A stretch of 64,000 nt of DNA, from positions 1 to 64,000 of the forward strand of contig JAGYOW010000003.1 in NCBI GenBank assembly GCA_018399285.1. Direction: 5' to 3'. The position numbers and the translations under genes were made by a program. The stretch comes from Desulfotignum sp. GTDB lineage: Bacteria; Desulfobacterota; Desulfobacteria; Desulfobacterales; Desulfobacteraceae. The notes under the pieces were generated by a model, which was given only the letters and a program-made list of their open reading frames with translations, ran no database searches and was not told where the DNA came from. Below, in pieces: positions 55,757-64,000 of this stretch; the first letter of the stretch is position 1, and each line of letters opens with the position of its first letter.

Positions 55757-56578
55757 TTATTCCTGAAGTTCTGACTGCCAGTCATTGGATTTGATCCATT
55801 TGTCATAGGCCATCTGCCATCTGCCGTCGTTTTTATACTGGCGGATGAAGTTGTTCAAAAAGTTGAGGAAATCCGGATCCCCTTTTCTGACGGCCATTGC
55901 CAGGGGCTCAAATGTAAACGGTTCGGTGAGGGCCACGGTTTTGCCTTCGCCGTGCTGGGCCTGCATGATCTCAATGAGGGGCAGGTCATATACCGTGGCA
56001 TCGGCATTGCCCTGGACTACTTCCATGACCGCTTCGGTTTCCACCTCAAAGCTTTTGTAGGTGGCCCGGGGGATCATTCGTTTCACTGCCTGCTCACCGG
56101 TTGTCCCCAGTTTGGATGTAATCGTGTACTTGGGGTCATTCAGGTCTCTGTAGGATTTTACCACCCCTTCATGTTTTTTGTTAAGAAGGATGGCCTGTCC
56201 CACAACAATATAGGGATCGGTGAAGTTGACGGCCAGGTTTCTTTCCTGGGTCACGGTCATACCGGAAATGATGATGTCAAACTTGTCCGTGAGCAGAGAC
56301 GGAATAATGCCGTCCCAGGCGGTGTTCACAGGCGCATATGTAACACCCATGGCCCTGGCCAGATGTTTTCCCATGTCAATGTCAAACCCGATGTACTGAC
56401 CCTTGGTATTGGTCATTTCAAAGGGAAGGTAACCGGATTCAAATCCAATCCGGATTTCCCCGGCCTTGACAATGGATTCAAGGGTTGATTTTTTGGCCAG
56501 CTCGATGTCGGCACTGAACGCCGGCGCGGAAACTAGGACAAATGCCAGTGCAAACAGGGATACGAACAATTTTTTCAT
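55757..56578 (-). CDS. Polar amino-acid ABC transporter solute-binding protein
   Basis: This 273-residue family-3 binding protein has signal peptide KKLFVSLFALAFVLVSAPAF and the ligand motifs IRIGFESGYLPFEM, GQYIGFDIDMGKHLA and DIIISGMTVTQERN. It binds an amino acid (Gln/Glu/His/Arg class) in the periplasm. AGGAGG precedes the start. It is first in the operon with permease and ATPase; 56579-56735 upstream holds its promoter region, with no clear -35/-10 that I can defend. Confidence 0.92.
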   Translation of the reverse strand: MKKLFVSLFALAFVLVSAPAFSADIELAKKSTLESIVKAGEIRIGFESGYLPFEMTNTKGQYIGFDIDMGKHLARAMGVTYAPVNTAWDGIIPSLLTDKFDIIISGMTVTQERNLAVNFTDPYIVVGQAILLNKKHEGVVKSYRDLNDPKYTITSKLGTTGEQAVKRMIPRATYKSFEVETEAVMEVVQGNADATVYDLPLIEIMQAQHGEGKTVALTEPFTFEPLAMAVRKGDPDFLNFLNNFIRQYKNDGRWQMAYDKWIKSNDWQSELQE

Positions 56579-56789
56579 CTTTTTCCTCCTGAAAATTAGG
56601 TTTCGTCTCTGATCATCTCCGATAGTGAAGATAATCGGTTAACACCCGTTTTAGAATCAAGTCTATTACTTAGCACAACCAAATTAAATGGCAAGCAATA
56701 TTTTATGGATCTGGATATTTGAAACAATATAGCATATGATGATCGCGTTGTTTTCCATTCACCCTGTAACCGGAACCTGTTATTATTTC

Positions 56790-57437
56790 ATGAAAAAGCA
56801 GCTGACCCCCACTGGCCTTTCCCGTTCATTGCGGAAACCCTTTGGCCTGAAAATTCTGGCAGTATCTGATTTCATTGATAAAACCCTGACCCGCCTGGTG
56901 GAAACCAGAACCCTGGAACCGGTGGACCTGATCCTCTCCTGCGGTGATCTGGACCCGGAATTTCTGTCTTTTCTGCGGGACCGGCTGGACCGGCCCCTGT
57001 TTTATGTCAAAGGCAACCATGATATCCGGTATACGCCTTCCAATCCCGTGGGATGTGAAAATATTCATCGCCGCATCGTGAAATTCAACACGTTCAATAT
57101 TCTGGGCCTGGAAGGATCCATGTGGTACAACGGCGGCGCCAACCAGTATACCGAAGCCATGATGAAAAAACAGATATTTTCCCTGTGGCTGTCTTTATGG
57201 CGTAAAAAACCGATTCATATGATCATCACCCATGCCCCGCCCCGCCACATCCATGACAAAGAAGACTTATGTCACCGGGGATTTGAATGCTTCAACACGT
57301 TGATTCAAAAATACCGGCCCGATTATTTTATCCATGGACACATACACCGGGAATTTGATACCCAATCCGATAGAATTACACGCGTCAACCATACGCAGGT
57401 CATCAACACCTGCGGATTTACACTCATAGAGGTCTGA
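56790..57437 (+). CDS. Metallophosphoesterase
   Basis: This 215-residue calcineurin-like phosphoesterase has ILAVSDFIDKT (D..x variant of DxH), SCGDLDPEF, YVKGNHD, ITHAPPRH and HGHIHREFD. The first motif has Asp-Phe where DxH is usual. ATG 56790 is chosen over 56736 because the protein then begins at the core. It lies three bases before the ParB-like gene. Confidence 0.82.
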   Translation: MKKQLTPTGLSRSLRKPFGLKILAVSDFIDKTLTRLVETRTLEPVDLILSCGDLDPEFLSFLRDRLDRPLFYVKGNHDIRYTPSNPVGCENIHRRIVKFNTFNILGLEGSMWYNGGANQYTEAMMKKQIFSLWLSLWRKKPIHMIITHAPPRHIHDKEDLCHRGFECFNTLIQKYRPDYFIHGHIHREFDTQSDRITRVNHTQVINTCGFTLIEV

Positions 57438-57440
57438 ACC

Positions 57441-58532
57441 ATGAAAAATTTCTTCAAATACCTGTTTTCGGCCGATGCCGCCCGGCAGGATACACGCAAC
57501 CACGTGGATTCGTTCCATGAACAGCAGGCCCAGGAAGAAGATGTGACGTTCGTTGATCACGGCATCCAGACCATTTCTTTGGAAAACATCATCGGCAGTG
57601 TGGGTAAATACGGGGATTTTGATTCCCGGTTCCGGCCCAAAAAACACATGTCCGCCCAGCGGTTTACGGAAATCAAACAGGCCATGCGTCAGGGCAGAGC
57701 CATCCCGCCGGTCAACCTGTACCAGATCCGCAACCAGTACTATGTCCTGGACGGCAACCACCGGGTGGCGGCGGCCAAGGAACTGGGATGGACGGAAATC
57801 AAGGCCAAGGTGGTGGAGATTGTATCCGCCAGGAATACCCTGGAAAACCTGTTGTATCTGGAAAAAACGAAATTTCTGGAAAAAACCGAACTGCCCCGGG
57901 AAATCGATCTCACGGAAGTGGGAAAATACAAATATCTGGAACAGCAGATCCGGAAACATCAGGATTACCTGACATCCCAGTCCGGCAAAAGCTGCGATTT
58001 CATCCGGGCCGCCAGAGACTGGTACCACACCATATACCTGCCCATGACCTCCATCATCCAAAACGGGGACCTGCTCAAGTATTTTCCCGGGCGGACCCTT
58101 GCCGACCTGTACACCTATATTGCCTATCATCACTGGGATTCCAGTACCAACCGGCGTTACGGCATCGGTATCGATCGGCTCATCCCCAAAAGCATGGCCG
58201 GTTTCAGAACCGCGATGCTGGAAAAACAAACCCCGGAATACCCGGAAATGAAACGCACCATTACCGCATTCATTCTCATTGACACGGATGCCATGACGGA
58301 AACCACCCTGTCGGATCGATTGTTCGCACTGGATGAAGTCCGGGAGGTCCATACGGTTCACGGCAGTATCGATCTCTTGGTAAAAGTGGTTCTCCAGCGG
58401 GATTTTCTCACCTCGGATGCGGAAACCATTGCCGAGTTTCTGGATCAGCAGATCCGGAAAATCGAGGGAATCAAACGGACCCAGACCATGATACCGGGCC
58501 GGTCCCTGGTCAAAGACGGCTTTGTCGGCTAA
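57441..58532 (+). CDS. ParB-like nuclease-domain protein
   Basis: This 363-residue protein has a ParB/Srx-like domain (about 30-125) with FDSRFRPKKHMSAQRFTEIK, GRAIPPVNLYQIRNQYYVLD and DGNHRVAAAKELGW. The rest (about 130-360) is unrecognised, ending in a possible ligand domain (TAFILIDTDAMTETTLSDRL). It is not a chromosome-partition ParB by context; DGNHR proteins of this kind act on nucleotides or as regulators. Its last bases overlap the convergent MBL gene. Confidence 0.7.
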   Translation: MKNFFKYLFSADAARQDTRNHVDSFHEQQAQEEDVTFVDHGIQTISLENIIGSVGKYGDFDSRFRPKKHMSAQRFTEIKQAMRQGRAIPPVNLYQIRNQYYVLDGNHRVAAAKELGWTEIKAKVVEIVSARNTLENLLYLEKTKFLEKTELPREIDLTEVGKYKYLEQQIRKHQDYLTSQSGKSCDFIRAARDWYHTIYLPMTSIIQNGDLLKYFPGRTLADLYTYIAYHHWDSSTNRRYGIGIDRLIPKSMAGFRTAMLEKQTPEYPEMKRTITAFILIDTDAMTETTLSDRLFALDEVREVHTVHGSIDLLVKVVLQRDFLTSDAETIAEFLDQQIRKIEGIKRTQTMIPGRSLVKDGFVG

Positions 58533-59440
58533 TGAGTGTTGGAAATTTGGGACAATTCAGGAAAAAACGCCGTTAATCCGCCTTGTGCCAATAAATTTTT
58601 GTGGTGCTGAAACATGACAGAATCCCACATATCCAGAAATGTTTTCAAAGGTTGGGGCACCTTTTTTTTGTGGAGATAGAACACCCCGTTTTCAATGATT
58701 TGAGCCTCAGATTTACCTTTGGACAACTGTTTTTCAATGTAATGTTCCCGCTGGAGGATCTCTTTGATTTTTGCCATAAAAATGTCGGATATGCCTTTTT
58801 GGATCATTCCGCCATGACTGGACAGAATCAAATTGATCTGCATTCCATCCAATCGAAGAAGGGAGAAGACCAGATCCCGGATATCACAATTCTGCCACCC
58901 ATACCACGGCCCGAACCGGTCCAGTCCCAGGTCCCCTGAAAACAGAATCCGGTCATCCGGAAAATAAAACGAGGTATGCCCCGGGGAGTGGCCCGGGGTG
59001 TCCATCACCACCATTTCCGGAGCAAACTCCACAAAAACTGTGTCAGGCCCATAGGATGAAAAATGCGTCAACGACCGGAATCCCTGGGTGTTTTCAACAA
59101 ACGCATGCCACTGTTTGCCGCAGCCTAAGGGACCGGCTGTCTGTTGAACCACATGATCCAGACTGGAAAGGAATGCCGCTTCCTTTGCCGGAACAAAGAC
59201 CTGTATCCCGGCTTTTTCCGCCTGGTGGGTCCAGACGCTGTGATCCAGATGAAAATGCGTGATCACCGCTGCATCCGGACATCTTTGTTCCAGCAGGGTC
59301 CGGGTATCGGGTTCTCCTAAATTCATGTCTATGAATATCTGTTTTCTGGACTGGACAATCAATCCGGCACAAGAGGAAAACCGGGCCATGGAATCGGGTT
59401 CCACATATGTAATTTTGTCTGTAATCCGGGTTTGTTTCAT
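58529..59440 (-). CDS. MBL-fold metallo-hydrolase
   Basis: This 303-residue metallo-beta-lactamase fold protein has the metal motif THFHLDHSVW, a second His (DTPGHSPGHTSFYF) and LFSGDLGLDRFG. The C-terminal helical part (about 190-300; ILQREHYIEKQLSKGKSEAQ) is of the glyoxalase-II-like, flavodiiron-free type. ATG 59440 follows AAAGGAAAA. Substrate unknown. It overlaps the ParB-like gene end by four bases. Confidence 0.82.
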   Translation of the reverse strand: MKQTRITDKITYVEPDSMARFSSCAGLIVQSRKQIFIDMNLGEPDTRTLLEQRCPDAAVITHFHLDHSVWTHQAEKAGIQVFVPAKEAAFLSSLDHVVQQTAGPLGCGKQWHAFVENTQGFRSLTHFSSYGPDTVFVEFAPEMVVMDTPGHSPGHTSFYFPDDRILFSGDLGLDRFGPWYGWQNCDIRDLVFSLLRLDGMQINLILSSHGGMIQKGISDIFMAKIKEILQREHYIEKQLSKGKSEAQIIENGVFYLHKKKVPQPLKTFLDMWDSVMFQHHKNLLAQGGLTAFFPELSQISNTH

Positions 59441-59510
59441 AAAAACGTTTTCCTTTGAAAATATCCTGCAAGCGGACATCCGTGCCTGCAAAACCGTCTG
59501 GTACCGACCT

Positions 59511-61133
59511 TCAGGGTGAGACAAATGCGGTACGTTCGTCAAACTGAGGATACCCCGCCAGGGTATTTAACAGATCATGCCCATAGTCAAGATCGGATTT
59601 TCGGGCCACACAATACTTGATATCCAGCAAAGGATACACCCATACATCGTGCAGGATTTTTATCTGGGCCTGCTCCCACAACCGGATCTGTTTTTTGGGA
59701 TCCATTTCCATCAAAGCCGTGTCCAGCAGATCATCCACGGAGGTACAATGGGAAAAATTGGTATATGCCTTGACACCGGTCAGAACGATGGCATCGGAAT
59801 GAAAAAATCCCCGCAGATACGTATCTGCATTGGGTCGGAGCGTAAAATACAGCACCATGGCATTCCGGTTGTCCCGGACAATCCGGTGGTATTCTGAATG
59901 GGATACGATTTTCAACTCCACGATAATGCCGATCTCTTTCAACGCATGCTGCAAAATGTCATAGCTTGTCTTAAACAGCCGTTTTTCCGATCCATACAGA
60001 GTTATGGAAAATCCGTCTGCAAACCCGGCGTCCGCCAGCAGTTTTCTGGCTTTTTCAATGTTTTTTTCAAAATTCAGCCCCAAACTGATAATTTTTTCGT
60101 TTGTCAGCCCACCGGGCAGAAACGCCGAACTCATGGGGGAAAGCACTGGAGACACCAGCTTTGGGCTGGATGCGGCCAGAAAATCATCCCGGTCCAGGGC
60201 ATGGACGATGGCCTGCCTCACCCGGGGATCATTCAGGGGCTCAATGGAGGTGTTAAAATGAAACAGGCCGGTGAATCCCGGACCAAACACATCGACGATG
60301 GTTTCAGGTACCCGGTCCATACGCTCAATCCATCCGGGTTCGCCCACTCCGAGGATCAGATCCATCTCCTTGTTTGCAAAGGCCGCCTCCCGGGTATCGT
60401 TGTCCGGAATAAAATACATTTCCACGCCCGCCAGTTTCGGGGTTCCCCGAAAATACCCGGCATAGGCTCTGAACTCACATTTTTCCTTTGGTACATACCG
60501 GTGAAACATGAACGGACCCGTGCCCACCGGGTGAGTGACAAAGGCATCATATCCACCCGCCTGGATCGCTTTTTCACTCACAACATATCCGCCCCGGTGA
60601 TTGGCGATTTTCGGCAGAAAAAACAACGGTGACACGGGTTCTTCAAGAATAATTTTCAGGGTATGGTCATCTGTCTTTTCAAACGTCATGCCCGCATATT
60701 CACCGGCCATGCTGCTGAAATCCGGGTCCGCCAGTTTTTTTAATGAAAAAATCACATCATCTGCGGTCAACTCATACACCGGGTTGAACGGGCCGGGATG
60801 AAAAAAAATTCGTTTTTTCAGATGAACCGTCCAGACCTGGCGGCCATTTTCAAGTTGATACGTGGGAATGGATGCTGCGATATCCGGTTCCAGACGGGAA
60901 AGATCTCCGGGTACATACCGGATCAGGCAGTTGAAAACCATGTCTGCATAGGTATAGTCCTGGGATCCTCTCAGCAGATGAGGATCCAGACTGCCCAAAC
61001 TGCTGGTATGAACGGCAAATTTCAATACCCGGCCCGGCGGAGAAATCGCATCTGCCTGACCGGTCATCAACACCCCCCACAACCCACAACCCAATGTCAG
61101 GCATCCCAGAAAAGACAACCACCGCTGTTTCAC
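59511..61133 (-). CDS. ABC transporter solute-binding protein, family 5
   Basis: This 540-residue periplasmic binding protein of the peptide/nickel family has a signal (KQRWLSFLGCLTLGCGLWGV), SLGSLDPHLLRGSQDYTYAD, LTADDVIFSLKKLADP, DNDTREAAFANKEMDLI and PRVRQAIVHALDRDDF. GTG 61133 follows a run of G and fits the signal peptide; the upstream ATG at 61211 would add a charged leader. No permease or ATPase gene is adjacent, so its transporter must lie elsewhere. Confidence 0.85.
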   Translation of the reverse strand: MKQRWLSFLGCLTLGCGLWGVLMTGQADAISPPGRVLKFAVHTSSLGSLDPHLLRGSQDYTYADMVFNCLIRYVPGDLSRLEPDIAASIPTYQLENGRQVWTVHLKKRIFFHPGPFNPVYELTADDVIFSLKKLADPDFSSMAGEYAGMTFEKTDDHTLKIILEEPVSPLFFLPKIANHRGGYVVSEKAIQAGGYDAFVTHPVGTGPFMFHRYVPKEKCEFRAYAGYFRGTPKLAGVEMYFIPDNDTREAAFANKEMDLILGVGEPGWIERMDRVPETIVDVFGPGFTGLFHFNTSIEPLNDPRVRQAIVHALDRDDFLAASSPKLVSPVLSPMSSAFLPGGLTNEKIISLGLNFEKNIEKARKLLADAGFADGFSITLYGSEKRLFKTSYDILQHALKEIGIIVELKIVSHSEYHRIVRDNRNAMVLYFTLRPNADTYLRGFFHSDAIVLTGVKAYTNFSHCTSVDDLLDTALMEMDPKKQIRLWEQAQIKILHDVWVYPLLDIKYCVARKSDLDYGHDLLNTLAGYPQFDERTAFVSP

Positions 61134-61215
61134 GACACAATCCCCCCCCTTTTGATTCGGATTCTTTTTATACGAATCAAAAAGGGCAGCGTCAAGGAAA
61201 AACTCAAACACCCGG

Positions 61216-63546
61216 TTACATGGGGGTATTGGGTATCAAGTCCCAGATGCCGCAGGGACAGGCTCCTTTGCAGAACCCGCACCCGATGCATTTGTCCGGA
61301 TCCACCTGGTATTCAAATCCTGCTTTTCCCAGATCGTTGCGAAAAATGGCCGATTCCGGGCAAACCGCCACGCAGATACCGCAATCCCGGCATCTGCCGC
61401 AGGATGCACAGACATCACCGCAGGACGACAAATCATCAGGCCGTGTTTTGGGATCATAATATGCCAGATGAACCCGGGATGTATCCATGACCGGCATGGC
61501 GGGTGTTTCCCGGACTTCTTTTCCGGATATCAGCTGATCAATAACCTGGGCCGTGCGTTTACCCGCACCGATGGCATCCGTGATCAGGCCCGAAGCCACT
61601 GCATCGCCGATGGCAAATACTTTGGGATCCGAGGTCCGGTTGAACCGGTCCACGGTGACGAATCCATTGTCCACAGCCAGATGGGGTTGAATGAAATCCA
61701 GGTCCGGAACATCGCCGATGGCCACCACCACCGTGTCTGCCGGCAGCAGATCGCCGCTTTGGAGCATCACGCCCTGTTCGGTAATTTCTTTAGTATACAC
61801 GGGCCATAGAAATTTGGCCCCGCAATTTTCCGCATCTTCCCGTTCTTTGCCGAATGCGGCCGGCCGCTGCACATCGATGAGGGTGATGTCTCGGGCTCCT
61901 AAGCGATGGGCTTCCGTGGCCACATCACACCCCACATTGCCGGCCCCGATGATCACCACCTGTTTGCCGGGGGTGATTTTCTTTGTTTTGGCATCCGACA
62001 GAAATTCATTGGCAAATACCGCCAGCTCGATGCCGGGCACGGGCAGGGATTTTGGTTTTTTTGCTCCGGCCGCCACAACCGTGAAATCATATTCATCCCG
62101 GATCCGGGCAAAGGCATCCGCATCAATGGACTGTTTCAGGCGGATATCGGGAATCAGGGCCTTGATCCGCGCCAGTTCCGTTTTCAGGGTGTTTTCAGGA
62201 ATCCGGGACCCCGGTATCACGGATGCGATCTTGCCGCCGATGACTGACCCGGTGTCGAACACGGTCACCAAATGGCCGTTAAGGGTCAGGTGCCAGGCAG
62301 CGGACAGCCCGCCGGGACCCGCACCGATCACCGCCATTTTTCTGCCGGTTTTTTCCGGCGGTTCCGGGGGGGGGACCTGTTCCCCGGCCCGGCCCAGGTT
62401 TCTGACACTCACCGGGGGCATGCCTTCCTGATGCCGGGTGCAGGCAGCCATGCAGGGGCTGGGACACAGATATCCGCACACGGTGGCGGGAAACGGGGTA
62501 TGGGCCAGACCCATGGCAATGGCTTCGTCCACATTGTCAGCCCTTACCATGGCCCAGCGGTCCTGAACCGGAATCCCGGTAGGGCAGGCTGCCTGGCACG
62601 GAGCAATATATTTATCCTGTTCCCACACCGGCACATACCGGCGCAGATCCCCTGTGGCGATTACCGGAATGGTTCCCGGCACTGTTTCCTGCAAATCTCC
62701 GATCAGCCCGCCTGGACCCAGTTCCCGGTCCCACACCTGTTTTCTGAAACCCTGCATATCCGGCCGGTTTGGGCTGTCCGCTTTTTCATGGGGAGATTTG
62801 GCTGTCAGCAGCATCCACTCCGGCCGGACCGTCAAAGTGGCCAAAAGGTCCATCCGGCCGGTTTTTTTCAAAAAATTTTCCAGCCCGGTTTCCAGCCACT
62901 GCCAGTCGTCATCGGTCAGTGACACCTGTTTGGCATCTTTTTGGCTGAATCCTGCCGCGCTGCCCCGGACAAACACCTTGCCTCCCACCATGCCCACCAG
63001 GGGCCGGTATCCCAGCACCTTTTCTTCCGGCTGACTGCCGTGTCCGCACACCACGGCAATACCTCCGGCCATGAATTCACCGAAATAATCCCCGGCCGTG
63101 CCCAGAACCCACAGCTCCGGCGGATCGAACCGGGGGTTGTGTTTGGTCATGGTCATGCCCCGGGCACCGATGCTGCCGCCCACAAACACCCGGCCCTGGG
63201 CCGCGCCGTTCATCACGCCGTTGGAGGCGTGGCCGTGGACCACAATCCGGGCCCCGGCATTGAGCCATCCCAGATCATCAGATGCCGGTCCCATGATCTC
63301 GATACAGGTATTGGCATTTCCCAGGGACCCGGTTCTCTGGCCGGAGTGTCCGATAATGCGGATATTCACCGGATCCGTGCCCGCGTCCCACAGCCGGCCC
63401 CCGATGCCGTGCTGGCCGAATGCCTCGATCTCCAGATGCCTTTGGCCGCTGTGGATCTGCTGATGAATGATCTCCTCCAGAACCCTGGAAGGAATCCGTT
63501 TTTCTTCTCTTTTGCCGGGAATATAAATAAAATCAGTGTGTGTCAT
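61216..63546 (-). CDS. Glutamate-synthase-like GXGXG plus FAD/NAD oxidoreductase with Fe-S clusters
   Basis: This 776-residue fusion has four parts in order. The first is a GXGXG beta-helix domain (about 1-240; GLG-type repeats NANTCIEIMG, GGSIGARG, GGIAVVCG, GMVGGKVFVRG). A Fer4_20 region with CQAACPTGIPVQ, CGYLCPSPC and CTRH follows (about 315-390). The third is FAD/NAD-binding (AVIGAGPGGLSAA near 405, VVIIGAGNVGCDVA, AIGDAVASGL). The last is two ferredoxin motifs at the end (CASCGRCRDCGICVAVCP and CIGCGFCKGACP). This matches the archaeal-type split glutamate synthase. It feeds electrons to the FMN subunit upstream. Confidence 0.88.
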   Translation of the reverse strand: MTHTDFIYIPGKREEKRIPSRVLEEIIHQQIHSGQRHLEIEAFGQHGIGGRLWDAGTDPVNIRIIGHSGQRTGSLGNANTCIEIMGPASDDLGWLNAGARIVVHGHASNGVMNGAAQGRVFVGGSIGARGMTMTKHNPRFDPPELWVLGTAGDYFGEFMAGGIAVVCGHGSQPEEKVLGYRPLVGMVGGKVFVRGSAAGFSQKDAKQVSLTDDDWQWLETGLENFLKKTGRMDLLATLTVRPEWMLLTAKSPHEKADSPNRPDMQGFRKQVWDRELGPGGLIGDLQETVPGTIPVIATGDLRRYVPVWEQDKYIAPCQAACPTGIPVQDRWAMVRADNVDEAIAMGLAHTPFPATVCGYLCPSPCMAACTRHQEGMPPVSVRNLGRAGEQVPPPEPPEKTGRKMAVIGAGPGGLSAAWHLTLNGHLVTVFDTGSVIGGKIASVIPGSRIPENTLKTELARIKALIPDIRLKQSIDADAFARIRDEYDFTVVAAGAKKPKSLPVPGIELAVFANEFLSDAKTKKITPGKQVVIIGAGNVGCDVATEAHRLGARDITLIDVQRPAAFGKEREDAENCGAKFLWPVYTKEITEQGVMLQSGDLLPADTVVVAIGDVPDLDFIQPHLAVDNGFVTVDRFNRTSDPKVFAIGDAVASGLITDAIGAGKRTAQVIDQLISGKEVRETPAMPVMDTSRVHLAYYDPKTRPDDLSSCGDVCASCGRCRDCGICVAVCPESAIFRNDLGKAGFEYQVDPDKCIGCGFCKGACPCGIWDLIPNTPM

Positions 63547-63557
63547 ATCTGAATTCC

Positions 63558-64000
63558 TTACACTACATACTTGATACTCAATCGCTGGGCTGCCGCAACA
63601 TCATCAATACCCAGGGCGTCGGACATGCCGATGGGCAGAGAGGTGGACCGACCCAGAGGCGCCACGATCTTTTTGAGTTCCGTGTCAAAGGACACGAACA
63701 GGTCCACCACCCGCTCTGCCACATCTTCAGGGTCCAGCCGCCGGTAGAGTCTGGGATCCTGGGAGGTGATGCCCTTGGGACAGATCCCCACGTTGCAGAC
63801 ATTGCACCGGTCCTCTTCGGTTCCCACGCACCCGGCGGCCGCCTGCATCACATATTTGCCGATCTGGACCCCGGAGGCCCCCAGCATGATCAATGCCGCG
63901 GCATTGGCGGCCAGGTTCCCGTTTTTTCCGATGCCGCCCCCGGCAAAAATCGGAATTTCGTTCTGCTTGCCGATCTTGATCAGGTTCAGGTAGTTGTCTC
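63558..64000 (-). CDS. gltB: Glutamate synthase FMN-binding subunit, 5' end outside window
   Basis: The frame is open from the right edge (reading LIKIGKQNEIPIFAGGGIGK) and ends at 63558. It shows the FMN-phosphate loop, GASGVQIGKYVMQAAAGC and CNVCNVGICPKGIT with the Cys of a [3Fe-4S] cluster. It is the C-terminal part of the glutamate synthase alpha subunit and lies 12 bp before the GXGXG/FAD subunit. The first part is not in the window. Confidence 0.85.
   Translation of the reverse strand, partial: DNYLNLIKIGKQNEIPIFAGGGIGKNGNLAANAAALIMLGASGVQIGKYVMQAAAGCVGTEEDRCNVCNVGICPKGITSQDPRLYRRLDPEDVAERVVDLFVSFDTELKKIVAPLGRSTSLPIGMSDALGIDDVAAAQRLSIKYVV

Noticed and set aside
1-64000. CRISPR arrays, tRNA, rRNA, riboswitches, replication origins
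   Set aside because: No regularly spaced repeats, no cloverleaf or rRNA-like blocks and no recognisable aptamer or DnaA-box cluster were seen on reading; small RNAs could still be missed without a computed search.

Overview
The window looks like chromosome from a Desulfobacteraceae-type sulfate-reducing deltaproteobacterium. The evidence is a multihaem cytochrome/ferredoxin/NrfD membrane complex, Hdr/MvhD/MetV/MetF remnants of a reductive acetyl-CoA (C1) pathway, three sigma-54 activators with -24/-12 promoters, an Mrp-type antiporter operon and a three-part archaeal-type glutamate synthase. This placement is inferred from gene content; no rRNA or tRNA gene is visible.

Layout. (1) 0-3.6 kb: YkgJ-like protein, thioredoxin, a small zinc-finger-like protein and a BASS-type permease fused to a universal stress domain. 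(2) 2.9-12.5 kb: an Mrp antiporter operon (minus strand, E-F-G-B-C-D-D-2TM-D) flanked by two paralogous tandem alpha/beta-barrel proteins that share a promoter motif. (3) 12.5-18.7 kb: a periplasmic multihaem cytochrome/NrfD/HybA-like operon headed by a TusA-like gene, with a divergent PAS sigma-54 activator and a sigma-54 promoter between them. (4) 18.7-35.5 kb: a visibly more AT-rich block starting at a truncated transposase start. Only metF is intact. The rest can be read as frame-broken remains of sigma-54 activator, tusA, mvhD, hdrA (two parts), a small helix-turn-helix-like gene, hdrC, hdrB/D, dsrE-like, an unknown family, metV, an insertion-sequence remnant and metF, followed by kinase, OsmC, DUF1638-like and TrmB remnants. 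(5) 35.5-43.3 kb: ornithine-type aminotransferase, GntR regulator, an unlinked trpBA pair, PsiE, a RocR-like activator, and a sigma-54 promoter driving an internally deleted BCCT transporter and a QueG-like Fe-S protein. (6) 43.4-64 kb: housekeeping genes (recD2, gmhB, rlpA, lon, hsp20, fabG-like, lnt, prfB with its programmed frameshift, an HD protein), a polar amino-acid ABC transporter, phosphoesterase, ParB-like, MBL and solute-binding proteins, and glutamate synthase subunits.

How it fits together. Two operons share one plan: a PAS-type sigma-54 activator, a sigma-54 promoter, a TusA-like first gene, then an electron-transfer complex. One complex is membrane/periplasmic (cytochrome-NrfD-ferredoxin). 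The other is cytoplasmic (Hdr/MvhD feeding MetV/MetF). This suggests coordinated, signal-dependent routing of electrons, possibly tied to a sulfur carrier.

Caution. Three blocks (about 6.6-9.5, 12.6-13.9 and 19.7-35.5 kb) are full of frame breaks. Where I could compare with conserved motifs, the breaks look like small deletions that leave the surrounding protein sequence recognisable. This could be recent gene decay or low-quality consensus; the sequence alone cannot decide. Coordinates of broken genes are approximate.
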